A DNA stretch of 64,000 bases from Mytilus edulis (GCF_963676685.1 NC_092346.1:49071062-49135061); one strand, 5' to 3'. Positions 1 through 13,600 are shown, numbered from the stretch's first letter. Notes: generated by a model not told the origin, from the sequence alone. A program made the numbers and translations.

Positions 1-335
1 CCAGTTGTAAGTAATCTTAAACAGATGAATCGCGAAGCGACATTTTGTCTAACTAAGTAATATTGAGGTAGGGGAAATATATATATATATATATGTATTC
101 TTTTTTTTTTTTATTTAAACACATTTTTAAACACAAAAACGGAACTAACCGCTTATCTTTCAAATAAGTATATTCATGCAAGACAGATTTAAAGAGAAGT
201 CATATTTTGTTATTTTCAAATGGAATATTTCTTTCGTTTTTTTTTTAACTCAATTATCCAATTAGCAATTTAGGAAAATAATTTTAAAGCTAAACCATGA
301 AGCTAAGGTGCAAAAAAACATGCTCGGTCATAGAT

Positions 336-341
336 TTTATT
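336..341 (-). terminator. candidate poly(A) signal of the PA-TM-RING gene
   Basis: AATAAA on the minus strand, about 130 nt past the stop codon at 468..470. A second AATAAA lies closer, at 440..445. Which one is used cannot be told from the sequence. No other structure is seen in 1..335 apart from a short TA run near 79..94. Confidence 0.45.
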
Positions 342-467
342 GAAATCATCATGATCATATCAAGTGAAAAGTGTACTGCAAAACATATCAATATAACCAA
401 AAAAAAATAACAGCTGATATATAGAGTAAATTCAATTTGTTTATTTTAGGGAAGGGTATACAAATGT

Positions 468-1527
468 TCAATCAGGGATAGTAATAACCATTCCTTTGCA
501 CATGGGACAACTGTATTTGCTCTCTTCTAACCATGACTTAATACAACTAATGTGAAACTCTGAAAAGCAAACGAAATATATCATATAAGTTAATCTAGAT
601 TGAAACCATTCCAGTAGACTATATAGCTAATAGAATATGATTTCTATTTATTTGTATAACATGTATTCCATTACCAGGATTGCATTCTTTTAAAAATGTA
701 CTTATTTAATATCTACAATATTTCAAAAGCTCTCGAAATATTCTTACCTTAAAAAAAAAAAGTTTCGTGTCAGTTTTGTGTTGTTATTCATACATATTGT
801 TGGTACAATGCGAAAGGACTAAATAATAAAATCAAACGTCGATATCCATTGTCTGAAAGTTCCTAAGGTTTTAACCAATTCCAAGCTCATCTAGCGTACA
901 CAATCAAAGGCCTGATATCCTCGATGATATTTATTCATGTATTGTACCCCAATTTATTTTTACATTTTTACCTATTATGTCTGTTTGTTTTGTTCACACA
1001 TCGTATAAGATAGCGGTTCAGCTAGCTATAAAACCCATTTCCTACATGAGAACATGCCTGTACCAAGTCAGAAATATGACAGTGTTACCCATTCTTGTGA
1101 TTTGTTTGCTTTTAATTTTGTCTTTTGATTACGGACTTTCCATTTGAAATTTCAGTATTTTTGTTAGATTACTTTAATATTATTCGAGGATAATATGTAA
1201 TTACCGCTATTTTGCTGACGGGAGAGAGATTAAATATTACAATAAACATTGACTTCCAGAAGTCATTAGAATTTCTTTAAGGATTAAAATACCCGCACTT
1301 CTTTGATGAAAAAATTACTTAGGCATGGCAACATACAATGACGTCACTGGTTCTGTCCTATGTATAAACATATTGACCAAGTATTGTAGTTTCAAATTTC
1401 TACTAATAATTATAATCTTAATAGAGATAGGTTTACAAAAACATACCATGTTTACATGGTAAAATCCATAACTGTTCATTTTCAACAAACTCCTCTAGAC
1501 ATATGGGACACGTGTCGTATCGATGAC
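468..1527 (-). other. RING-H2 finger split over the last two exons
   Basis: The exon at 1527-1447 carries CPIC and the third cysteine with the first histidine (C235, H237). The exon at 559-468 carries the second histidine, WLEES and CPMC, then nine further residues and the stop. The split codon (G|AG, Glu238) lies between the two histidines. Zinc ligand spacing is C-x2-C-x14-C-x-H-x2-H-x2-C-x11-C-x2-C, which fits active RING-H2 ligases. Confidence 0.93.
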
Positions 1528-4500
1528 CTGCAAGACATGTCAAGAGATATATATTAAGATAGAAGACTATTGACTTGTCACTTTGTCTTCTTATTGTGAT
1601 CTATTTTACATACCTCTATAGTAGGAAATTAAAGACTATTGAAAATTATGGTAGCAGAGTAAAATCTAATTGCATGTGCTAGTTGAAGTTGTGAAACAAT
1701 ATTTGATTTTATGAAAGTATCGATGCTTACTGTGTATGCTTTGAGATTATATATTTGCATGTATAACAGCATAAAGGATGAGCGATAATACACTTTTTAA
1801 TAGTTGTCGCTCATGGATATTTATCCTAGAACTAGACGAGTATTAAATTTTAAAAAAAGTTAATTTTATTTGGAATAAACCCTTGGTACTGTCTGAACTT
1901 GAAATACAATACTTTCTTAATTACTGCAATCCATTTACCTTTCTTAAACTTTGCAGCATGAATTTGAGGAGTACAACTTTTCAACGTCTGTATATTAGAC
2001 AATTGAAATGGTAAAGACCACCTTCTTGTCCTTGCCCTCTCAGGGTATCTGTTGACTGACGTTTTATTTCTATACTGCAACTATGTGAAAATATACAAAA
2101 TATACAAATTTCGCAGTTTGTTAAGAAAGTTATTTAAAAGAATTTACTTCTTGTGTATTGATGCTTTTGAATTGAAAACGTTAAATAATCAATACATTTC
2201 TGCAATAAAATTTACGCAAGACTAAACTCAACCTCTTCGTGGCTTTAATTTCTCGATTTGGTCTAGATATGTGTCTACTGTTGTCAGACCAGATATTACC
2301 TTCTTTATGCTATATGCATCATTTTTTTCTTCCAAATCTAAGTCATTCTGACTTTTTAAGTTATGCCTGTTATTAGTAGGTGCTTTTGTACATATATATA
2401 TGTGTTTAATATTGAGCTAAGCATTTCAAAGATGGCATTTTGCATTTCGATTGAGATGATCATGTTTCACAGATTTACGGTCAATGGAATTGTAATTCAG
2501 TGGTTGTCGTTTGTTAATATGTTACATTTTTTTCGTTCAATTTTTTGCTCATAACTAAGGCCGTTCGTTTTCTCGTTTGAATTGTTTTACATTGTCATTT
2601 CGAGGCCTTTTATAGGAGACTATTTGGTATTGTTTTTGCTCATTGTTGAAGGCCGTACGGTGATCTAATGTTGTTATTTTCTGTGTCATTTTGGTATCCT
2701 GTGGTAGGTTGTTACATTGGCAATCATGCCACATCTTCTTTTTTATATTTGTAACAACGACGGGAACATACGACGCGTACCTTAGAGGTTTCAATAACGT
2801 ATACGCCATAATTTATTTTGTTCATATTTAAACATTATCTACAATATTTATTTTGAGTTTTTGCGCTCATAGTTATCAGCTGATGTTTACTATAATGACC
2901 AAAGCGAACATTTCAATACTGTTCTTTACTTTGCATATTTCTTTTTGGCAATTTCTATACAAAAATATTTGCTTGTAACTTGAATATTTGTTTTTTAGCT
3001 TCTAGAATTTCAGAAGTATTTTGAGGCAAAGTATGTACGGTTCGCAAGCTGGTTTTAGTTAATAAAACTGTTGTACTTACATGTTTTATACAACAGCAAA
3101 CTCCAATTATTAGAGGACATAAACATAACATTGTTATACTAAACGCAGTTCTAAACAAGATCTTGGAGGTTGTTTTATATTGTATTGGTTCTTGAACATC
3201 AGCGCATATGTTTATGGACCAATGGTTGTACTTGTTACTGTAATGTAAACTTGTTGTTTCAATAATATATTAGGTAATTCAATGAACGTAATCTATGTAT
3301 AACTGGTAAATTATTAAACCAGGGATTTTGTTACCATAACTTACTTTAAATAAAGGCAACCGTAGTTTACATATCATTGATATGTTTAAGTATTTGGCAA
3401 AACTTTTAGGAATATTTGGTCCTGAAGGCTCTTCAACTTCGTACCCTATTTGGCCTTTTAAACATTTTTTTTTATTCGAGCGTCACTGATAGATGTTTGC
3501 AGACAAAACGCGAGTCTGGCGTAAATACAAAATTTTAATCCTGTTATCTATGGTGAGTTTATTTGCAACCACTCGGTTCGATGCCACTGCTGGTGGAGAT
3601 TTATTTCCCCGAGGTTATCACCAGCCCAGCAGTCAGTACTTCTGTTTTGACTTGAATTATCATTGATATGTTCATAATTATAAATTAACTGTTAACAAAA
3701 CTTTGCATTTTTGTAAAACTAAGGCTTTTCTACCTCAGGAAAACATAACCTTAGCTGTATTAGGCAAAATTTTTAGGAACATTTGGTCCTGAACGGTCTT
3801 CACCTTCCTACTCTATTTTGCTTTTTAAACATGTTTTGATTCGAGCGTCACTAATGAGTCTTTTGTAGACGAAACGCGCGTCTGGCGTACATATAGAATT
3901 TTAATCCTGGTATCTATGATGAGTTTTATTAACAAGTATTTAAAATTCATAAATCGATTGGAAGAAAACATATCAGGTTTACAAAAACTAAAACCAAGGG
4001 AAACACATCAACTAAAAGAGGAAAACAAACTAACAACATTATCACTGAACTAGTATATATTTGTTTAGGGGCCAGCTGAAGGACGCCTCCGGGTGCGGGA
4101 ATTTCTCGCTACATTGAAGACCTGTTGGTGACCTTCTGCTGTTGTGTTTTTTTATTTTGGTCGGGTTGTTGTCTCTTTGACACATTCCCCATTTCCATTC
4201 TCAATTTTATAACAACAGTACCACTGAAGTGCAGCGTTTACTAAATTATTTCATAGACACAAAAATGTTTGACTATACTTGTATAATTCTTATTAAAAAC
4301 CAGATATTGCATAGATGCTTATAATACGATACACATAAAGTCATTGGTACTTTTGATAAATATATCCTTAAAGGATATCTTTGAATACTATTATGGACCT
4401 ATTCAAGTACATCCTAAGTATGCACATAGTTTAAGTGATTTAACATGATTTTTTTAGCAATTATGTGAAAAATAAACGGTATCACAACATAAACATACAA

Positions 4501-7500
4501 TTCAGTGAAAGTCTACAAAACATTATATAATAAAACAAATGATGAGCAGCACGAACTCCGCCACCAAACGGCATAACCTAAGGCGCTGTGAGCAGATCCT
4601 GGTCAATTTGTTACACCCGGTATGATGTATTCTTGTTAATACAAATTATATGATATGTTTGATTCAATAATTTTTATATTCAAGGAAAAGAGGGCGGGAT
4701 TGTATTTACGACTATAGAAACATATATGTGCCACAAATATTCAATAACTGTCAAAAAATCTCATGATGGCGGATTGAAATGCTTGATTTCGTGATTGACA
4801 ACATATTCGTTACGTTTGGAGGACGTGTTTCCGACAGACTGTCGTAATTCTAATGGGAACCAATTGTGCCCCTCTTCTTGTCGACTTGTTTCAATATTAT
4901 TATGAGGCTGACTTCACACAGGAACTTTTTAAGAAGAAAGATAAGAAGTTATCAATATCCTTTAACTTTACGTTCCGCTATATAGACGATGTTCTCTCAC
5001 TAAATAATACAAAACTTGGTGACTATGTTGAACGAATCTATCCGATCGAACTGGAGATAAAGGATTCTACAGATACAGCTACGTCTGCCTCATATCTTGA
5101 CTTACATCTAGGAATTGATAATGAGGGTTGGTTGAAAATAAAACTTTACGACAAAAGAGAGAATTTCAGCTTCCAAATTGTGTTCCATTTCTATGTAGCA
5201 ACATTCCAGCAGCGCCTGCATACGGAGTATATATCTCCCAATTGATAAGATATTCCCGGGTTTGCATTTCCTATCATAATTTCCTTGATAGAGGATTGCT
5301 ACTCACAAGGAATCTATCAAACCAAGAGTTTCCAAATGTCGTAAATGTTACAGACCCCATCACGAGTTGGTTGACCGTTATGGAATAACCGTTTCACAGA
5401 TGATATCGGATATGTTCCTTATGTCGTAACTACAATACCCTTTCCCTTTTCACGAATGTTTGTGATTTTCTAATGCATGGCATAGATAACAGTAGCCGTA
5501 TTTGACACAACTTTTTTGGAATTTTAGGTCCTGAATGCTTTTCAACTTTGTTCTTGTTTGACTTTATAATTATTTTGATCTGAGCGTCACTGATGCGTCT
5601 GGCGTATTTAATTATAAGCCTGGTACCTTTGATAAATGTTTAAGTTGACCTAATTGTCGTGAAATTGAATTATTTGTTTATATTATCATTACATCTCGTT
5701 TAGTTAATTCAGAACTCAGTAACTGTGTAAAAAATTATGGTTTCCTCTTTACTTTCATTATGTCTAGCCAACTAGCCAAAAATTAATGCTACACCACATA
5801 TTTTTTCTTCCTTCCTTCTTGGTTTTATGAGTTGATTTATACAAGTGAAAATGAAATGTCAACATTAATGTAATGTGGGACGTATATATTTAAATGATTT
5901 CAAATACGAGATAAAAAAAAAAACATTAAGAGTTAATTAAAAATAAACAGATTAAGTATGTCAATAATTTACAAGCAAAATATTAGAGGAAAGAAAGAAT
6001 AAACAATAATTTTCATATAGATAGCAATGACCAATAAGGCATGAAATTTCCCAATACGTGGATCACAATGTTTTAAACGACTGGAAATGGTTATACGTAC
6101 GCTGCTTCGTATTCGATGTCATAGTTGCTTAACAGTTTACCAGCACGATATCCTACCAATACTGATGAGATCATGACATCTTCCATCTTTGAATCTGCAA
6201 TTGAAAAGGTTAGGCAGATTAAAGTAAAACGCAAACCCACTGGAAATATTTAAAAGTTTCTTAATTGAGAAAATCTCGTTCATTTGATTCCAGTATCAGT
6301 GACCAACTTTTGTTTCTACAGAGATGAAGTATGATCTATCATTTTGATTATAAACATTAATAATTGTTAATAAAATATAGTGTGTGTATTTGTAAAATAT
6401 ATATTGCGCCTTCACTTTTCGTAGTTAAAATGGGATTGACATTAATAAACTAAATTCAAATATATACACTATTATTTTTACTATGGATGATTATCATTTA
6501 TATCACTATAATTGGCTCCACGAAGTATGATTTATCAACAATTTTACCTGCAGGTTCAATCATTCTCCTCAAATCCTCCCCAGTTTGAAAATCATTATGC
6601 ACGATAACTGCATCAAATTTCATACGTTGTGCAGCAAGTACCTGAAACAAATGCGTTCTAAAAAAATATGTTTCCATTGGACACCATTCCTCGCTTACAC
6701 TATCACATTTGCATGTTCGATGAATACCTAGATTTGGGTCAAAATCTTAATTTGGTATATACTTTTGAAATATCACATTAGAATGAAGTAAGTATATACT
6801 AGGTGTTGTCATTTTAACGATATTTTGTCAATACCATATGAGCAAGAGGTTTTGGACAGCCATTAAATCCACCATTTCTGTATCAAGTCAGGAATACGGC
6901 AGTTGTTATGAAATAGTCTGTTGTTATGCATGTTGGCGTTTGTTTTTGTTGTTTTCGTTCGTTACCTGTATTTTTTCTCTTAATCAATTTATGACGTTTA
7001 AAATCTGTATACTGTTGCCTTTATTTCTATCTAAACTGTAAGTTTAAGTAAGTTTAATTTGACCACAAAGTTGACAGCATTAAACTACCGTTTAAACCCG
7101 AAACAGGACGGGCAGACAAACAGAAAAACATAATGTCCCTCAACACCATGGAGTGTTATTATTTATTTTCATACTACTAAATAAATGCAATATGTCTTTA
7201 CGAATAGTACAGATTCAGATAATTACTACACATACTAAATGTCTTATTCACTCTATTGAATCTGTACCTTACCAAATTGTTACTTCGCTGGAGAGTTGTT
7301 TCATTGGTACTCATACCACATCTTCTCATATCTACTAATTGCATACAAATTGAAACATAAGTTCCGCTTCTGACGATACATGTGCCGTTTTGACCTCCTT
7401 TAAAACATTGCTATAAATTGATTTGACTCTAGAAGTAGGTTTAGATTTTTTATGTGTTGTCTGTACTCAGTTTTGTTTTTCTTTTGTTATGACATTTAAA

Positions 7501-9626
7501 CTTCTATTTCTATTCTGTTTGTTTGTTAACACAAACTGTAGCTAATCTATTAATTAGCTTGTATTACTACAGACGAAAGACGATTGTTTTGTTTTTTGTA
7601 TTTTTTGTATTGAGTGTAATGCTGATTACCATGTAAAGAAATGTGCAATCACTATTAGTTTCCATCAAAGCAATTAAAGTCTCGTTTTCCTTCTCTGTCT
7701 GACGATTTGGTACATAGTCATGGCATGTTTTGTTTGTCTTTAAATAAACAAGCTTCCCCTAAAATAAAATAAAATATTGTGATGTTAAGTTAAGTTTTTT
7801 TTATTAACGTTTAAGAAAATAACAAGTTATTTTTTTTTTGTTCCTTTATATGTTTTCATAATTAAGCAAATGAGTGCATAAAATTCATTTTAATCAAATT
7901 TGATCAAATATCATTTTAACTTGACATTTTAAATTTTCAGGTGATTAGTATGTCCGGTGATTGTTCAGAATCACTGTCTTGCTTATTATCTTTATCTTTC
8001 TTAAGAAATGCAAAAAATGATACAACTATTAGAACATATTGTATTTTATTTTATTTTGACTTCAACAAAGCATAATCGAGTACCTTGATTCCACTTTTTG
8101 GTATACTGGGTCCAAATACTGCCTTTTTGTCTTTAAATGAATAAACAACTAGTTCACCTTTAATCTGAAAAATTAGACATCATCTACATGCATTTGCATG
8201 GTCTGTTGAAAATTTGCTTTCTATATAATACTTTTACAACCTTGGCTTTTATATATTTTGCTTTGAGCGTTCGTGATGAAAGTAGTAAATCTAGAAAATC
8301 CGCCGGACGCTTAACATAGATAAAGTGCTATTTTTATTTTAAATGTGCCTTTGATTTACACATTTGGACAGCCCCCTTGAGAGCTACTTTTTTCCTTTTA
8401 GGTTTCGTTTAGTCTTCCTTGTCTGTTTAGTAAATATCTCCCAAAGAATAAAAGCTGTATTAACTATTTTTTTTCAAATCACGGGGTTGCTGTTCAGATA
8501 TAAAAAAAAAAGGATGGAATGAGATGGTAAATATAGATTTATATAAAATAAAATGACAGGATTTATCAACTAGAAGTAAACATACAAAAAATCTTTATAT
8601 TATCCTTCATTTACCGTTTAAAGGCTGAAATGCTGATGTTGGCTAACAAATTACAAGATCAGTATGTTTCGTATCCCAGTGCTAAAATGTCACATGACTA
8701 AATCTAAATAATAGTCCAGTATCCCCCCCGCGTTGAACATATTTTATCTGTTAATTGGCAATAACAAAAAGATGTATTTTTAATAAGTTATAACATGAAA
8801 GCATGAGAGACTTTACAGTGCAATTCAGCATATGATAAATATTTCTAAAAGATGTATCTCTTTTGAAAGTGGTTGACTGGCATTGGTGATTGATATTGTC
8901 GGAGACGTTGCTAATATAAAATTTTGATAAAAAAAAAATCTGGCAAAAATTGTACATGTAAGAAGGTACAATGCGATATTCGATATGATTAATATTTCCA
9001 AGTGGCATTTCTATTTCGAGAAAAGTTGATCTGCATTGAATTCTTAAAGCGGCCCGACAAATTGCTTAAATAAACCTTTGAAATAAATTTGATAACAATT
9101 AGGCGAGGATGGTACACATGAGAACGTTTACAATGCTATATTTCATATAGTTGATATATTCAAGGGGCATAACTTTTTAAAACAAAATAAAGATAGGCAC
9201 AGATTTTTTAACTTTTTGAGGCATTGCTAATATATAAAGCTTGGATACAAATTTGATTAATATCTGTAGATATTTAGAATCTACAAAAATAAAAAAAGGA
9301 TAAATGATCTGAATATATACGCTTAGTTAAAAATCTAATGCTACACTAGACAATGTAGACAGTTCTCAGCTGGAAGCACATGACTTGTTTATAATTATAT
9401 ATACAATCGTTTTAATATCTATAGTTTAATGAATATCTAAGCGTAAATTCGAACAGGATGTTGTATTTTTATTGACAAAAGTACATCTAGTTATAAAAAA
9501 CCCATTTTAATGTTCAGTACCAAATTATGCAATATATTTTAAATAAATAATACTCACTACATCTACTTCGGCAATTACACTGATTATCAGTTCAATGAAT
9601 ATTATGGTATGACGTACTGTTACCAT
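468..9626 (-). CDS. PA-TM-RING E3 ubiquitin-protein ligase, RNF13/RNF167/goliath-like, eight exons
   Basis: Coding exons in transcript order: 9626-9558, 8164-8084, 6641-6548, 6194-6101, 3237-3081, 2074-1939, 1527-1447 and 559-468. All junctions are GT-AG and phases match, giving 267 residues plus TGA. Residues 1-23 form a hydrophobic signal peptide. Residues about 24-135 match a protease-associated (PA) domain; GELVVYSF, the FGPSIP turn and the SSVLVGYRAGKLL end are typical. Residues about 143-163 are one membrane helix (CLCPLIIGVCCC). A basic linker with RARTRRW follows. Residues 217-258 are a RING-H2 finger with C217, C220, C235, H237, H240, C243, C255 and C258. Family members are endosomal or lysosomal membrane E3 ligases that face the cytosol with the RING and the lumen with the PA domain. 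The protein is shorter than RNF13 because it ends just after the RING. The start is the only ATG before the signal peptide. The exact orthologue is not assigned. Confidence 0.93.
1047..1165 (+). repeat. dispersed repeat, family C copy
   Basis: A fragment containing 'gtaccaagtcagaaatatga' and 'ggactttccatttg'. The same sequence recurs at 19915..20060 (+) and, reversed, near 9770..9860, 11930..12060 and 24130..24320. It lies in the last intron of the RING gene. No coding capacity is seen. Confidence 0.6.
2485..2748 (+). repeat. dispersed ~260-bp repeat, family A (SINE- or MITE-like)
   Basis: Begins near 'attcagtggttgtcgtttg', passes 'ctcattgttgaaggccgtac' and ends at 'ccacatcttcttttt'. I see further copies at 31184..31366 (+), 33812..34075 (+), 39693..39850 (+), 36318..36420 (-), 43428..43635 (-), 52828..52915 (-), 56010..56300 (-) and 63505..63790 (-). 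Short ORFs in these stretches come from the repeat and are not genes. Confidence 0.75.
3081..3237 (-). other. transmembrane exon of the PA-TM-RING gene
   Basis: A 157-nt exon with acceptor TTACAG and donor GTAAGT. It encodes the end of the PA domain, a short juxtamembrane stretch and the single helix at residues about 143-163, which contains six cysteines that could be palmitoylated (inference). Confidence 0.88.
3480..3522 (+). repeat. degenerate hammerhead-like motif in repeat family E
   Basis: The repeat reads GCGTCA, then CTGATAGA, a short stem, CAAAAC (expected CGAAAC), GAGTC and TGGCGT. Both core boxes are changed, so self-cleavage is unlikely. The flank 'tcctgaaggctcttcaactt' upstream marks the family. 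Confidence 0.6.
3845..3888 (+). ncRNA. hammerhead-ribozyme-like motif, one core base changed
   Basis: Order of parts: stem I strand GCGTCA, core CTAATGA (consensus CTGATGA), stem II GTC/GAC with a 7-nt loop, core GAAAC, palindromic stem III ACGCGCGT, cleavage triplet GTC, and stem I return strand TGGCGT. Everything fits a type I hammerhead with a very short stem III, except G5 changed to A, which is normally inactivating. It lies in an intron of the RING gene, on the opposite strand. Confidence 0.65.
4062..4210 (+). repeat. dispersed repeat, family B copy
   Basis: Contains 'ggacgcctccgggtgcggga' and 'tgtctctttgacacattccc'. Related reverse-strand fragments lie at 18635..18700 and 60820..60890. 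Non-coding. Confidence 0.6.
4779..5429 (+). pseudogene. broken reverse transcriptase, probably Penelope-like
   Basis: The central part, 4853..5245, is open for 130 codons and contains MGTNCAPLLVDLF and the catalytic box FRYIDDVLSLNN. These are RT motifs of an abundant invertebrate retroelement family. Upstream, 4779..4830 still encodes an RT-like stretch ending FVTFGGRV in another frame, so a frameshift lies near 4828. A second frameshift near 5180 moves the reading to a frame with FLCSNIPAAPAYGVYISQLI. A third moves it to HHELVDRYGITVSQM, with a stop near 5427. Fingers and endonuclease regions are missing. The Penelope assignment is an inference from the hammerhead repeats nearby. It lies inside the fourth intron of the RING gene, antisense to it. 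Confidence 0.8.
5583..5607 (+). repeat. collapsed hammerhead repeat
   Basis: Family E copy in which CTGATG is joined directly to CGTCTGGCGT. Stem II and the GAAAC box are deleted. It sits about 150 bp past the RT pseudogene in the same orientation, with the family flank before it (tcctgaatgc...) and after it. Confidence 0.6.
8265..8312 (+). repeat. possible second hammerhead-like variant, degenerate
   Basis: Reads GAGCGTT, then TGATGA, about 13 nt, GAAAA and GGACGC. The outer parts GCGTT and GACGC can pair. The layout resembles the family E ribozymes, but the core is incomplete (CG before TGATGA, GAAAA for GAAAC). Low certainty. Confidence 0.3.
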
Positions 9627-10578
9627 TTTTCAGGCGGGCATTGTTTGTTCTTAGTATACAGGTTTTTATGAATATAAAGCTCTGTAAACGGAAATTTAAT
9701 TGATTATACAGAATACACAGTACAGTTAAAATGAAAATAACAAAACTACAGAACTCCGAGGAAAATTCAAAACGGAAAGTACCTAATCAAATGGCAAAAA
9801 GTTCAATCTCATCAGAAGAAACGGACAACAACTGCCATATTCCTGACTTGGTATAGGTATTTTCTTATGTATAAAATGGTAGATTAAATCTGGTTTTATA
9901 GCTAGCTAAACCTCCCACTTGTATGACAATTGTATAAACTTTCATTATATTGACAACGATGTGTGATCAAGCAAACAGACATATTAGGTTATCAAAAATA
10001 CCTGCACAGCGGTCAACGTTGTGCTATTAATAGCAGCTTATTTAACATTAGCTAGTAAATGTAGATGATTAAGGGTTTAGTTTCTATGTTATCTTTGATT
10101 TTGTCTCTTCTTTGCCTTCATGTTTCATCTTAGTATCTTCCTACTTTTTTTGTAATTTTAAAGTGTGTAACAGGACGTTAGTATGATAGTTGAAAGGAAA
10201 ATAGATTTAGTTTCAAGAGCACTGGACGAATGAAACTGGTCAACTGCAAAACGTTTAAAAATCTCTGGGTTTCGTAGCACTTGACGGTTTTTATCATATT
10301 GAAATGTACTAAGAACGAATAGTAATGAGAAAAGATGGTATTCAACAAGGTTTAATTAAACTCAATAAATGTTATCTTAGAAGGTTTACTGGTTTACCGA
10401 GGGTTTTTTCTTTTTTGTGTCAAAAAAGGCATCATATTCTAAATTGTGGTTTCGATATTTGATTTAGTTGCAGATAGAAAAAAAATTATCGTCTGCAGTA
10501 TTAACATTTTTCTATTTAGAGGTAGGGTATAATAATGTTCACATTAAAATGACATATTTGATTGGCTTATATGTATTG

Positions 10579-10680
10579 TAGTTACGACGTTATTCCATGA
10601 CGGTCAACCAACTCGTGATGGCGTCCGTAAAATTTACGAAGGGGTGATTTCAACTTCACCACTTGGAACTCTTGGTTTAA
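10579..10680 (-). pseudogene. retroelement RT C-terminal fragment
   Basis: On the minus strand it encodes remnants of the same RT tail as 4779..5429 (LRKFYGRHHELVDRHG). Nothing else of the element is attached. Confidence 0.65.
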
Positions 10681-13600
10681 GGTTTTGATCCCTTCTGTAA
10701 CCATTTTTGTACGAACTTTTCAAACTTCAATTGTATCAAAACTACAGATATAATGAATGATAGAGATATGCCATTTTGTACATATACCAAGGGGAAACTT
10801 GATGCAAAGCATTATTATTTACTGTTTCATTACTTGATTTGGTCCATTTTTGTATTTGTTTTCACCAATAACTACATTAATAAACTTGTTCTTAGAAAAG
10901 CAATGCTAGCACTGCATGCAATAATCCTATATCTATCAGTCATCAAATTGCCAAATATGAGAGTACAAGGATAAAAGCAGTGGATATTCTATGAAATTTC
11001 CATATGCTTAGCATTGAATCAACACAAGGGTACATAATCCTGAATAGCTTACATCAAAGTAATTTTAAAATTAAAATGCTTATTAATAAGTTCTAAGATT
11101 TGGCTTAGATTTTATTATTTGAAAGTAAAAAAAAAAAACACATCTTGCCTAACTTTTGTTGTTTTTATCTAATACCCGTGACGTTGTTATGTACGTGACG
11201 GCAAGAAAATACTTTTAGAATAAAATGTATCTGTCAAAGATAATAATGATAGGATATTCAGTATTTTAAATTGAATGAATAAATGAATTGGTACCCCTAG
11301 AAAAAAGCATTGTCAACATTGGTTTCACCGCGGTAGACGATGTTTTCTCCCGGTAACAATCTGCTCTATCACCCTCTCAGCTATGTGTTATTTATATAGT
11401 GCGTGCAAATTTTTACTCCTGGTTTTTATGAGTTTAATTATAACCATTGGGTCAATTCTAATGGAAAGAACATCATCAATATATCAGAAAGTGAAATTAA
11501 ATAATCTGGCTTTTTTTATCTTCTTGTTTTTGACAAGTGTCTGAAGGAACTCCAATTCATATGAAAATACAGTTCGTTCCCATATGAATATCGACAATGT
11601 GTTGCAAAAGTCTACCTCCAAATTCAACAAATATGTTGTCGATAAGAAACTCCAGCATGCTGATCACTTGTTTCTCTGTTTGTAGAATTTACAAGTTGTG
11701 GCTGAAGAGAACAATAAATTGATTGAAATTGTGGATAGTTTCGAAATGAATATAGTGTCGTTGATAAAAATGCAAGTAACGAACGGTTAGCAGGTTCAGA
11801 CTTTGCATTCAGTCAAATTTGATAATTGCAAAATCCGTTCATGATTTTTCGTTTTGTTGACTGAGTAAAGCAACAGTAGTAAACTGCTGTTCAATAGATA
11901 TAATTCGATTAAGCGAAAAAAAAATCCGGGTCACAAACCAAAATCGAGGGAAACACATCAACTATAAGAGGAAAACAACCAACAGAACAACAGAAACTCT
12001 GAACTGCTACAAAAACAAACGCCAACATATATTGAAACTTGATAACAAATGCCATAATTTTGTCTTCGCACAGAATATTTTAAGAAAAAATTAAATTAAC
12101 GGCAACTTACCTGGTGTAGTATTTCTTCTAGACAAACATACAGTACTTATGAATACACATCCTTTATGTTTTCTTTACATGTATCATATGCTCTATTGCT
12201 TTTATGCATAAGTGTTTGTCGTTACTTCCTGATCATCACCCTATATTTCAGGACCTTTTTTTAATTATATTAAATTGTACTTTATATGAAATAAGTTGTT
12301 GAATTGCTATATAATATATTTTACACGGTCCATTTATCTTTATATTAAAATGAATTATGAAATCTATTTTACATTTACAAAAAATGAAGTAAGACGCTAA
12401 AATCATGAAAATATTGTTTTCATTTTAATTAAAACTACAAATAACAATATATTTACCGTAACGATTAAGTTTTGCTTTTAAAGACATCTTGACAGTTGAT
12501 TTATTATATCCTATATTTCTCATATTTTTATCTTTTTTAGTTGTTTGTGTATTTTTACTGAAAATTATTATTCTCGCATGTTTTATAATCCTTATTGTAT
12601 AATTACATTTTGTGTATATTTTATGGGTATCAGAACATCACACGTGGCCAAATTGTTTTCATGATTATGACTTTAACTTGTGGGTGATCGGTTAAGTTAA
12701 TCATTCATTAAAAAAAAACTCATGGAACAAAAATAGCATATCTTTACCAAAATATTGTCTAAAAAAATAGACCAGATAGATATGTTCTTGTGAATGCAGA
12801 AGGGAAAGGACAGATATTGTGTATGCGATTCTTAATCTTTAACATTAAAGTTAAAGATTGGGACACCTTTTCAAAAGCCAGATATATCTGGTTAGTTTTC
12901 CGTCATCTAGATTTCTATTTGTGTAGTCAGCATTTTATAAAATAAGTTCGATATCGTCTCCTTCTGAGTTAATTTAATTCAAATCATAATGACTTGTTCA
13001 TCTTTATAACAAACGGTGTACACCAGTTCACATGAATTTAATTGTTTACAAATCATCATAATCTAAATAAAACCAGAATACATCGATTGATTAAATCATT
13101 TCCACGAAAACAAGTTTACTAATTTGATAAAATATTCGAACTGATAACTAGTAGTCTTATTTGTTCTATTTGTTATTGTTCAAAAAAAGCGTTGGAAAAA
13201 TACATCGAAACCATAATTATGCAGGAAAAAATGGTTCTTAAATACATAACAATGTCTCTGTCCTATATAGCCATAGCTTGAGACGAGCTATCAAATTATA
13301 TCGGATACCTCATTGTGTAGCCTGCTGAAGAGCACTTCTCAATTCAATGTGATTGGACGCTTTCCCATTGATTGTAAATGTTGTCACTTTTGTGGGTCAA
13401 ATGTCTGACACTATAAGGGTGTCAATTATCTACGTTGATTATCAAGATAGTCACAAAGTGATCCGTACTTTGTAAAAATAACTGCTACAAAAAGTATTTT
13501 ACAAAGATTTAAAGAAAAAATAGGTTGGATACATCACTATTTTTATTTTTTAACTATGTAGGACATAGTAGTTTTAGGTTAGATACGTATTTGTCGTTAT

